A stretch of DNA of 64,000 nucleotides, taken from positions 282,184 through 346,183 of the forward strand of contig NZ_LDNB01000014.1 of the NCBI RefSeq assembly GCF_001026695.1, given 5' to 3'. The stretch comes from Neobacillus vireti. GTDB taxonomy: Bacteria; Bacillota; Bacilli; Bacillales; Cytobacillaceae. The notes below the pieces were generated by a model that had not been told where the DNA came from, did not search any database, and saw nothing but the letters and a program-made list of their open reading frames with translations. The position numbers were made by a program, and so were the translations under genes. The stretch's first letter is position 1. Each line of letters starts with the position of its first letter. Positions 52,075-59,159 of the stretch are shown here, one piece after another.

Positions 52075-53286
52075 TTACAATTGGGACAAGGCGCCTGCCT
52101 CTCGGTCCCGCATAATGCCTTTCGTTTCAAGAAACCGCTGCATCCGTTTCAGTGCTTCTTGGAGCTGCGGCATCGAGGTGGCGTAGGAGCAGCGAATATA
52201 GCCTTCGCCGGATTCGCCAAACACGTTGCCGGGAACGACCGCAACTTTTTCCTGCATGAGCAGTTCTTCAGCAAATTGTTCGGAAGTGAGCCCGGTTGCG
52301 CGGATTGATGGGAACACATAGAAGGCGCCGCCAGGGGTGTGGCAGTCCAAGCCAATGTTGTTCAGTGTTTGGACAACATAATTTCGCCGTCTTCGGTAGC
52401 TTCGCTGCATCGATTCGACTTCATGATAGGTGTTGCGAAGCGCTTCAATCGCCCCGTATTGCAGCATCGTCGGAGCACATAATGTCGTGTATTGAAAAAT
52501 TTTCAACATCGCTTCGACGAATTCCTTAGGAGCGGCCAGCATTCCTAAGCGCCAGCCCGTCATCGCAAAGCCTTTGGAAAAGCCGTTTATTAAAATCGTT
52601 CTTTCATACATGCCCGGGATGGCGGCAAAGCTTGTAAAGGTTTCATCATAGGTCAATTCAGCGTAAATTTCGTCAGAAACGACAAGTAAATCGTGCTTTT
52701 CAATGATGTTGGCAATCTCCATCAATTCTGCTTTGTTTAACGAAGTGCCGGTTGGATTATTAGGGAAACAGAGTAACAGTGCCCTCGTTTTTTCGCTAAT
52801 CGCCTGTTCTATTTGCTCCGGAGTCACTTTAAAACCGTTTTCCGCTGAGGTAGAAACGGCAATTGGTTTTCCACCGGCTAATGAAACGAGGGGCGCATAG
52901 GATACAAACGCCGGTTCGACAATCAACACCTCATCGCCTTGGTTTAAAATCGCGCGAAAGGCTAAATCTAGCGCCTGGCTTGCGCCAACCGTAACAATGA
53001 TTTGATTTTTTGGATTGTAGGCAACGCCAAATCTCCTCCCAAGGTAGGCTGAGATTTCCTCCCGCAATTCCAGCAAGCCGGCATTTGCCGTATAGGAGGT
53101 GGAGCCTTGCTCCAGCGATAAAATGGCGGCTTCGCGAATATTCCAGGGGGTAACGAAGTCTGGTTCGCCAACTCCTAAAGAAATCACGTCTTTCATCCCG
53201 GCAGCGAGGTCGAAAAATTTCCTTATGCCGGAGGGCTGGAGATCCTTAGCTGTTTGTGAAATATAGTAGGCAACGTCGTGTTTCAT
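52075..53286 (-). CDS. alaT: Alanine-type pyridoxal-phosphate aminotransferase
   Basis: 403-residue fold type I aminotransferase of class Ib. Conserved marks are GVGEPDFVTPW, the FPNNPTGT loop, VVSDEIYAELTYD, the PLP lysine in NGFSKGFAMTGWRLG and the arginine in GYIRCSYA. It matches B. subtilis AlaT (YugH), which makes alanine from pyruvate. The start overlaps the end of the Lrp-type gene, the same arrangement as alaR-alaT. Substrate by homology and context only. Confidence 0.88.
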   Translation of the reverse strand: MKHDVAYYISQTAKDLQPSGIRKFFDLAAGMKDVISLGVGEPDFVTPWNIREAAILSLEQGSTSYTANAGLLELREEISAYLGRRFGVAYNPKNQIIVTVGASQALDLAFRAILNQGDEVLIVEPAFVSYAPLVSLAGGKPIAVSTSAENGFKVTPEQIEQAISEKTRALLLCFPNNPTGTSLNKAELMEIANIIEKHDLLVVSDEIYAELTYDETFTSFAAIPGMYERTILINGFSKGFAMTGWRLGMLAAPKEFVEAMLKIFQYTTLCAPTMLQYGAIEALRNTYHEVESMQRSYRRRRNYVVQTLNNIGLDCHTPGGAFYVFPSIRATGLTSEQFAEELLMQEKVAVVPGNVFGESGEGYIRCSYATSMPQLQEALKRMQRFLETKGIMRDREAGALSQL

Positions 53287-53789
53287 GGTGTAACCACCAT
53301 CCGCCGGTCTTTATCGTCAGCCCCGCCGTCAAAGATGACACCGTCATGTTTATATTTTTTCAACATGAAATGAGTCGTTGTCGAAACGACATTATCAATT
53401 GTTGATAATTTCTCCGATACGAAGGCGGCGATTTGGTTCATCGTTTTTCCTTCGATGGTGATCGATAAATCATAAGCGCCGGACATGAGATACAAGGAGG
53501 ATACTTCCGGAAAACGGTAGATTCTTTCGGCGACATCATCAAAGCCCACGCCCCGCTTCGGGGTTACCTTCACATCAATCATGGCAATGATGCTTTCCTG
53601 CCCATCCACTTTGGTCCAATCGATTAATGTCGGATAACTCATGATAATTTTCTCGTCTTCTAACTTTTTGATCGTGTTTTTGACCGTTTCCTCGCTTGTC
53701 AACGCCATTAGGGCAATCGTTTCTGCAGATGCCTTATGGTTTTCTTCGATTATTTTTAAAATCTCGAGCTCTTCACTGTTTAGTTTCAT
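53283..53789 (-). CDS. alaR: Lrp/AsnC-family regulator AlaR
   Basis: 168 residues: an N-terminal HTH (LEILKIIEENHKASAETIALM, seen as LEILKIIEENHKA, TIKKLEDEKIIMSY) and a C-terminal RAM ligand domain (ESIAMIDVKVTP-like IIAMIDVKVTPKRGVGF; LMSGAYDLSITIEGK). It controls the adjacent aminotransferase gene, with an amino acid as likely effector. ATG 53789 lies 9 bases after GGAGG. That ribosome site is part of a large palindrome (53799-53845), the likely operator. Confidence 0.9.
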   Translation of the reverse strand: MKLNSEELEILKIIEENHKASAETIALMALTSEETVKNTIKKLEDEKIIMSYPTLIDWTKVDGQESIIAMIDVKVTPKRGVGFDDVAERIYRFPEVSSLYLMSGAYDLSITIEGKTMNQIAAFVSEKLSTIDNVVSTTTHFMLKKYKHDGVIFDGGADDKDRRMVVTP

Positions 53790-53798
53790 CTCATGCTT

Positions 53799-53845
53799 CC
53801 TCCTTATAAAATCAACAAATCCTATTGTTTGATTTTATAAGGAGG
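53799..53845. promoter_or_regulatory. 17-bp-arm palindrome upstream of alaR (probable operator)
   Basis: CCTCCTTATAAAATCAA at 53799-53815 is repeated as its exact complement at 53829-53845 around a 13-base spacer. The left arm supplies the alaR ribosome binding site on the reverse strand; the right arm places AGGAGG before ATG 53849 on the plus strand, where only an 8-codon frame follows. Autoregulation by AlaR is the simplest reading. Confidence 0.75.
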
Positions 53846-53959
53846 GCTATGAAAACTCAATTAAAATCGGATTAAAAAATACTATTTGGACATGGCGGTG
53901 CATATTTTTTATATACAAGCTTTTGAAGATACACGAGCATGTGAAAAAAGGAGATTACA

Positions 53960-54421
53960 ATGGCAAAAAGGTCTGTTCCATTCAAAAGGTTAATCATTGG
54001 AATTCTATTGGCTGCCGGCATTTTTATTGTCTTTCAAATTGTGAGAGTTTCTCCTGATAAACAGGCAGGGTCGGTTGTCGATGAGTTTTATCAATATGAA
54101 CAGCAGGGGGATTTTGCGAAATCGTGGGCGTTATTTCATTCTGCGATGAAGGAAAAGTTCCCGAAAGGCGGGTACATCCAGGACCGGGCCCATGTGTTTA
54201 TGTCTCATTTCGGGGTAGAAACCTTTGCTTATACAGCCGATAAGCCGGAAAAATTAGCAAAGTGGAAAATGGCCAAAACAGGACCAGCACTAGAGAATGT
54301 CTATAAAATCCTAGTTACACAAACCTACAAAGGAAAATATGGAAACTTTGACTTGAAACAGGAAGTTTTTGTCGTGAAGGAAAAGGACGAATGGCGGATC
54401 ATGTGGGATTACAACCAATGA
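53960..54421 (+). CDS. Hypothetical membrane-anchored protein
   Basis: 153 residues: a basic start, one membrane anchor (LIIGILLAAGIFIVFQIV), and an outside domain with VVDEFYQYEQQGDFAKSWALF-type helix (VDEFYQYEQQGDFAKSW) and alternating strands near the end (YKILVTQTYKGKYGNF, EVFVVKEKDEWRIMWDYN). The outer part looks like an NTF2/SnoaL-like fold. No specific family recognised. ATG 53960 has AAGGAG. Monocistronic; a REP-like unit follows the stop directly. Confidence 0.7.
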   Translation: MAKRSVPFKRLIIGILLAAGIFIVFQIVRVSPDKQAGSVVDEFYQYEQQGDFAKSWALFHSAMKEKFPKGGYIQDRAHVFMSHFGVETFAYTADKPEKLAKWKMAKTGPALENVYKILVTQTYKGKYGNFDLKQEVFVVKEKDEWRIMWDYNQ

Positions 54422-54423
54422 TG

Positions 54424-54436
54424 GGTGTCAGGCACC
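54424..54436. repeat. REP-like GGTGTCAGGCACC unit
   Basis: Exact 13-mer located 2 bases after the preceding stop codon. Confidence 0.8.
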
Positions 54437-54571
54437 GTAGTTTGGAACGGGGGGTCATCTTCTATTGAGGAGCCCTTTTTTTGTGGAAAAGGGGCGGAAC
54501 GGAGCAAAAACGAATCAGTTTAGCCAATTTGCGAGATGGTGGCGTATAGCGCCATTTACCTTTTTGCGAGA

Positions 54572-54691
54572 TTATACAATTTTAAAAAGATGAAGGATGA
54601 TTTTTACCCAGCCGAAAAACGCCATCCATAACGGGATACTAAGAGTTGTCCCCCATAATAATCCCGTGAAAAAATTCCCCTGCTCTTTCAT
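54572..54691 (-). CDS. Small 39-residue membrane protein
   Basis: MKEQGNFFTGLLWGTTLSIP, continuing into a second hydrophobic run (LWMAFFGWVKIILHLF). ATG 54691 is preceded by AGGGGTG at good spacing, which decides this start over a longer frame beginning at 54763. Stand-alone reverse gene between two plus-strand genes. I do not recognise the family. Confidence 0.6.
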   Translation of the reverse strand: MKEQGNFFTGLLWGTTLSIPLWMAFFGWVKIILHLFKIV

Positions 54692-54859
54692 CCCATTCAC
54701 CCCTATGAAAGTCATATCAACATCGTCCAAATGAAGGAAATTTACCGGCCTGTTTTTTTGCAAAGTGGAATGTGCCCTACGCGGTATAAGGCTGTTTTGT
54801 TAATAATATCAAATGGACGTTGGGTAAATTGGGGTATTTTGTCATGAACGACAAAATAC

Positions 54860-54884
54860 TTTCGACATATGCTTGCTGTCGAAA
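54860..54884. promoter_or_regulatory. Inverted TTTCGACA/TGTCGAAA pair upstream of galE
   Basis: TTTCGACA (54860-54867), nine bases, then TGTCGAAA (54877-54884): two opposed copies of the Spo0A-type box TGTCGAA. Downstream an extended -10, TGCTATAAT (54962-54970), is the likely galE promoter. Confidence 0.5.
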
Positions 54885-55010
54885 TTTCACAAAAGAACTT
54901 CGATATGGTAAATAGGGAAATTATTATTAAGGCATGATAGTAAACTGTCTTTTTTCAAAAATGCTATAATAGTAAAAGTAAATGAAATTTCTAGCTAAGG
55001 GGAAATGGAT

Positions 55011-55982
55011 ATGATTCTCGTTGTTGGCGGAGCTGGCTACATTGGCAGCCATCTCGTTAAGGAATTAGTTGAAAAAGAAGAAGTCGTTGTGCTCGATAAC
55101 CTGTCGACCGGGCACCGTGCGGCCGTTGACAGCCGTGCTATCTTTGTCAAGGGTGACCTCGGTAATGAGGAAGATTTACACATGGTCTTTAGAAGTTATC
55201 CTATCAAGGCCGTTATGCACTTTGCTGCTTGCAGCTTGGTCGGGGAGTCTGTTGTAGACCCTTTGAAATATTACCAAAATAATGTAGCTTCGACTTTAAC
55301 TCTGTTAAAAGTTATGTTGAAATTTAAGGTGAAGAACTTTATTTTCTCCTCCACTGCTGCAACCTATGGAATTCCTGATGTGGAGGTTATTGACGAAACA
55401 AGTGCAACAACACCGATTAATCCTTATGGCCACTCAAAATTGATGGTTGAGCAGATACTTGCTGATTTTTCAAAATCCTATGATTTGCATTATGTTGTAC
55501 TGCGTTACTTCAATGCAGCCGGCGCCCATCAATCAGCGGCGATTGGCGAAAGTCATGATCCGGAAACACATTTAATCCCAATTATCCTGCAGCAGCTGTT
55601 AGGTCAGCGGGAAAAGGTGTCCGTGTTTGGCGCTGATTATGATACGGCGGATGGCACGTGTATTCGTGATTATATTCATGTAACTGATTTAGCGGCCGCC
55701 CATATTCTTGCCCTTGAAGCGCTGTTAACAGGGAAGAAATCGGCTGCGGTCTACAATCTTGGCAATGGACTTGGCTATTCTGTAAAGGAAGTTATCGAGA
55801 CATGTGAAAAAGTCACCGGTGTGAAGGCGAATGTTGAAATAGCCGACCGCCGCGCTGGGGATCCGGCAAGGCTCGTTGCCTCATCGGCGAAAATCCTATC
55901 AGAACTTGGCTGGAAAGCAGAACGAAACTTAGAACAAATTATCGCCGACGCCTGGAAATGGCACCAGCAGCAACAATATTAA
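55011..55982 (+). CDS. galE: UDP-glucose 4-epimerase
   Basis: 323-residue extended SDR. NAD binding motif GGAGYIGSHL, then VVLDNLSTGH, FSSTAATYG with the active Ser/Thr, and the catalytic YGHSK; the C-terminal part has RYFNAAGAH, RDYIHVTDLA and RAGDPARLVA. Interconverts UDP-glucose and UDP-galactose (or the N-acetyl forms) for surface polysaccharides. ATG 55011 is chosen over 55005 because GGGGA lies 8 bases upstream. Single gene with its own terminator. Confidence 0.94.
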   Translation: MILVVGGAGYIGSHLVKELVEKEEVVVLDNLSTGHRAAVDSRAIFVKGDLGNEEDLHMVFRSYPIKAVMHFAACSLVGESVVDPLKYYQNNVASTLTLLKVMLKFKVKNFIFSSTAATYGIPDVEVIDETSATTPINPYGHSKLMVEQILADFSKSYDLHYVVLRYFNAAGAHQSAAIGESHDPETHLIPIILQQLLGQREKVSVFGADYDTADGTCIRDYIHVTDLAAAHILALEALLTGKKSAAVYNLGNGLGYSVKEVIETCEKVTGVKANVEIADRRAGDPARLVASSAKILSELGWKAERNLEQIIADAWKWHQQQQY

Positions 55983-55996
55983 TATCCTTCTAAAAT

Positions 55997-56027
55997 CCCT
56001 CTTGCATTGCGCAAGAGGGGTTTTTTA
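55997..56027 (+). terminator. Terminator of galE
   Basis: CCCTCTTGC and GCAAGAGGG form the stem, followed by GTTTTTT. Confidence 0.92.
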
Positions 56028-56055
56028 CTTATTTTTATATAGGAAAAAGCCCTAA

Positions 56056-56068
56056 GGTGTCAGGCACT
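56056..56068. repeat. REP-like unit with one mismatch
   Basis: GGTGTCAGGCACT, one base off the common 13-mer, in the spacer between galE and the symporter gene. Confidence 0.65.
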
Positions 56069-56216
56069 ATTAAATGCAGCTGCTAGCATAAAGTGCCGAG
56101 GAGATTTATTATTTGACTATTTTGCAAATAATAAAGTCATTTACCTGATGCGCAAACTTGAGTATGATTTTTAGGGGAATAATATATTTTTATAAATTGA
56201 AAGGCAGTTGGACCCA

Positions 56217-57485
56217 ATGAAATTATTTTTTAAAAATTATCGCTTTACCCTTATCCTGCTTTCTGCCATCGTAATCGGCGGTGCAGCAGGCTTGATTTTT
56301 GGACCCAAAACAGCGGTTGTTAAGCCGTTTGGAGACCTATTTCTGAACTTGATGTTCATGATCATCGTTCCGTTGGTATTTTTCAGCATTGCCTCGGCGA
56401 TAGCCAACATGAACGGCATGAAACGGCTTGGAAAAATAATGGGCAGCATCCTGGTGGTTTTCCTGGTGACAGCTTTTGTCGCGGCAATTCTCGGGGTTGC
56501 CGGTGCCTCCATCATTCAACCCCTTGAAAATGCCGACATCGCCTCGCTTAAAGAGGTGATGAACCATTCTGCAGCCCAGACGGATGCAGAGAAATTATCG
56601 TTTCTTGACCATCTGGTCGCTACATTTACGGTTTCAGATTTTCATCTATTATTATCAAGAAGCAATATGCTCCAGCTGATTGTCTTCGCGCTTCTGTTTG
56701 GACTTTCTACTGCTGCGGTTGGAGAAAAGGCGAAACCGGTCGCGGACTTTTTATCGGCTGCGGCGGCTGTCATCATGAAGATGGTCAGCATCGTCATGTA
56801 TTACGCTCCGATTGGGCTTGGCTGTTATTTTGCCGCGGTCATCGGTGAGCTCGGACCGCAAATTTTAGAGGGTTATGCCCGCTCATTTGTTTTGTATTTG
56901 ATTCTGACCGTGATTTATTATTTTGTTTTCTTCACCCTGTATGCCTTCATCGCCGGCGGCAAGGATGGGGTCAAGATCTTTTGGAAAAACGCGATCACTC
57001 CTTCTGTCACGGCGCTTGCAACCTGTTCAAGTGCAGCCTGTATTCCTGTGAACCTGGCAACAGTTAGAAGGATGGGTGTGCCAAAGGATATCGCCGAAAC
57101 AATTATTCCGCTTGGTGCGAATACGCATAAAGATGGTTCTGTGTTTGGCGGCGTGCTGAAAATCGTGTTCCTGTTTGCGCTATTTGGCAAGGATTTAACA
57201 AGTATCTCTAGTATATTAAGTGTGCTGGCTGTCGCCTTTTTAGTTGGTGCAGTTATGGGCGCGATTCCTGGGGGCGGGATGATTGGCGAGATGCTAATTA
57301 TCAGCGTCTACGGCTTCCCGCCGGAAACACTTCCAATCATAGCTGTCATCAGCACCATCATTGACGCACCTGCAACACTCCTAAACTCAACCGGAAACAC
57401 CGTCTGCGCCATGCTCGTAACCCGGCTTGTTGAAGGGAAAAACTGGCTCAGCAAAACCTTCAAAACCGGTGAAGAAATTGCTTAG
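56217..57485 (+). CDS. Dicarboxylate/amino acid:cation symporter (DAACS)
   Basis: 422 residues of the glutamate/aspartate transporter family. Motifs: SIASAIANMNGMKRLGK, HP1 loop with ATCSSAACIPVNL (serine-rich), TM7 NTHKDGSVFGG (in place of NMDGT-type) and HP2 GGGMIGEMLI with DAPATLLNSTGN in TM8. The TM7 motif differs from glutamate carriers, so the substrate may be something other than glutamate, for example a hydroxy- or dicarboxylate. Start uncertain: ATG 56217 or TTG 56208 (GAAAGG upstream). Single gene. Confidence 0.9.
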   Translation: MKLFFKNYRFTLILLSAIVIGGAAGLIFGPKTAVVKPFGDLFLNLMFMIIVPLVFFSIASAIANMNGMKRLGKIMGSILVVFLVTAFVAAILGVAGASIIQPLENADIASLKEVMNHSAAQTDAEKLSFLDHLVATFTVSDFHLLLSRSNMLQLIVFALLFGLSTAAVGEKAKPVADFLSAAAAVIMKMVSIVMYYAPIGLGCYFAAVIGELGPQILEGYARSFVLYLILTVIYYFVFFTLYAFIAGGKDGVKIFWKNAITPSVTALATCSSAACIPVNLATVRRMGVPKDIAETIIPLGANTHKDGSVFGGVLKIVFLFALFGKDLTSISSILSVLAVAFLVGAVMGAIPGGGMIGEMLIISVYGFPPETLPIIAVISTIIDAPATLLNSTGNTVCAMLVTRLVEGKNWLSKTFKTGEEIA

Positions 57486-57501
57486 AAGATGTGACTAGTA
57501 T

Positions 57502-57582
57502 GGTGTCAGGCACTAATTTCCATTTTGAGGAATTTGGTGCCTGACACCATTTTCCAGTTTAAGGGAAACGGTGCCTGACACC
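57502..57582. repeat. REP-like cluster of three units
   Basis: GGTGTCAGGCACT at 57502-57514, then GGTGCCTGACACC at 57536-57548 and again at 57570-57582. The first two are inverted and could pair. A CA-rich tract follows to about 57632 (CACACACTGACACTATACAC and similar). Confidence 0.85.
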
Positions 57583-57722
57583 ACACACTGACACTATACA
57601 CTGTGACACCACACACTCACGCACCACACCATGCAGCCCTTTTGGAATTTGCTGATTTTAAGGTATTGCGTTACACTTTAATTATCGGAAGAGTTTGTTA
57701 ATTTGGATGGAGTGGTTCTTTG

Positions 57723-59027
57723 ATGGGTAGAATGGATAATGAACCGGAATTGCCAAAGGTCGAATTGCTGAATGACCGCCTTAATTTAACTTTGGCTTTT
57801 AGTAAAAGGTATAAGATGTCGACGGCTGTTTGTTACCTGAGATTGCATTTTCCACCAGAACTATCACAAACTAATGATGAAGAAATTGAAATCGCTCTTG
57901 CTAATAACATTCTAGCAAGGTTAAAACGATCTATTAGAAATATTGATACCGTGATAAAAATAAATAGAACAGATTTTGCTTTTTTAATAGTGGATATAAC
58001 GGAGCATGATTGCAAGCTGATTTGCGAGCGAATTATTAGCTCGATATCTGATACGTATACGATTGATTTTCGCCATTTTTCCATCAGTAGTAATATTGGA
58101 ATTTGCATGTTTCCTTATGGCGCTGAAGGGCCGGAAGAACTGCAGCTGATTGCCAAAGCACAAATGTATGTGGCGGAAGCGCGCGGTGAAAATCAATTTT
58201 CACTTTATATAGGAGAGTTAGATCAAACGGCAAGCCGAAAGGTGTTAATTGAAAATGACTTCCCATATGCTTTGAAAAAGGGCCAGCTGCATGTCCAATT
58301 CCAGCCGCAGTATAACTTGGAGAAAAAGGCAATTGATGGCGCTGAGGCCTTAATCCGTTGGAATCATCCAAGTTTGGGCGAAGTTTCACCAGCTGAATTT
58401 ATCAGCTACGCTGAGGAAGCTGGGATGTCAAATCAACTGTTTTTCTGGGTATTCGAAGAGGTTTGCAGGCATATTGCCAGCGAGAAAACTAGGATCATGA
58501 AGTATTCCATCAATTTATCCGTTAACCAGCTTTTACTGGATTCTTTTTTACAAGACGTTACAGAAATACTTAACTTATATTCGGTTTCAGCCAAGCAACT
58601 CACGTTGGAAATTACCGAAAATATTGAGATTTACTCAGTGAAAACAGTCAATGACAAATTAAATGTCTTGAAAGAGGCTGGTTTTACGATTGCCTTAGAT
58701 GATTTTGGAAATGGCTATTTCTCATTTTCCGACTTTATTAAGCTCCCGATCGACTATATTAAGCTCGACCGCGATTTTGTTTTTAGTTTATGGAAAAATA
58801 AGAAACACAAAGGCGTCGTATTGCCGATCATAAATATGGCCCATAACCTGGGTTTACAGGTAATTATTGAAGGAATCGAAGACCAGACTCAGTTTGTGGA
58901 ATGGGATCAACTGGGCTGTGACATTATTCAAGGATATTTTATAAGCAAACCCATCTCCTTTGAAGCAATGATGGCTTCAATCGCTGGGATTGAGGAGAGA
59001 GCGGGAGATGTTCGGAATCAAGGCTAA
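57723..59027 (+). CDS. EAL-domain protein with degenerate GGDEF domain
   Basis: 434 residues with no membrane segment or signal peptide. N-terminal GGDEF-like domain (about 15-165) in which the GGDEF site reads INRTDF, so no cyclase activity is expected. C-terminal EAL domain (about 180-425) with EALIRWNHP, NLSVNQ, LEITEN, DDFGNGYFS, DYIKLD, EGIE and QGY, so all catalytic residues for c-di-GMP phosphodiesterase are present. ATG 57723 is chosen (GGAGTGG upstream). A cytosolic c-di-GMP hydrolase, perhaps with GTP control by the dead domain (inference). Confidence 0.9.
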   Translation: MGRMDNEPELPKVELLNDRLNLTLAFSKRYKMSTAVCYLRLHFPPELSQTNDEEIEIALANNILARLKRSIRNIDTVIKINRTDFAFLIVDITEHDCKLICERIISSISDTYTIDFRHFSISSNIGICMFPYGAEGPEELQLIAKAQMYVAEARGENQFSLYIGELDQTASRKVLIENDFPYALKKGQLHVQFQPQYNLEKKAIDGAEALIRWNHPSLGEVSPAEFISYAEEAGMSNQLFFWVFEEVCRHIASEKTRIMKYSINLSVNQLLLDSFLQDVTEILNLYSVSAKQLTLEITENIEIYSVKTVNDKLNVLKEAGFTIALDDFGNGYFSFSDFIKLPIDYIKLDRDFVFSLWKNKKHKGVVLPIINMAHNLGLQVIIEGIEDQTQFVEWDQLGCDIIQGYFISKPISFEAMMASIAGIEERAGDVRNQG

Positions 59028-59056
59028 TGGCTTTGGTTCTTTTTTTGTTTTAATTA

Positions 59057-59104
59057 AAAACGCACGCACAATCAGGGCATGGCCCCATCTTGTGCGTGCG
59101 TTTT
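59057..59104. terminator. Strong bidirectional terminator
   Basis: 15-bp perfect stem AAAACGCACGCACAA/TTGTGCGTGCGTTTT with an 18-base loop, between the convergent EAL and amidase genes. Confidence 0.92.
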
Positions 59105-59159
59105 GTGCGTTTAAGTATTGTTTTGTTCCATACAATCTTTTTGAACGAAAGAAGCCCCA

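Noticed and set aside
54572..54763. Longer 63-codon version of the small membrane protein
   Set aside because: The extra 24 residues lack a ribosome site, while ATG 54691 has a good one.
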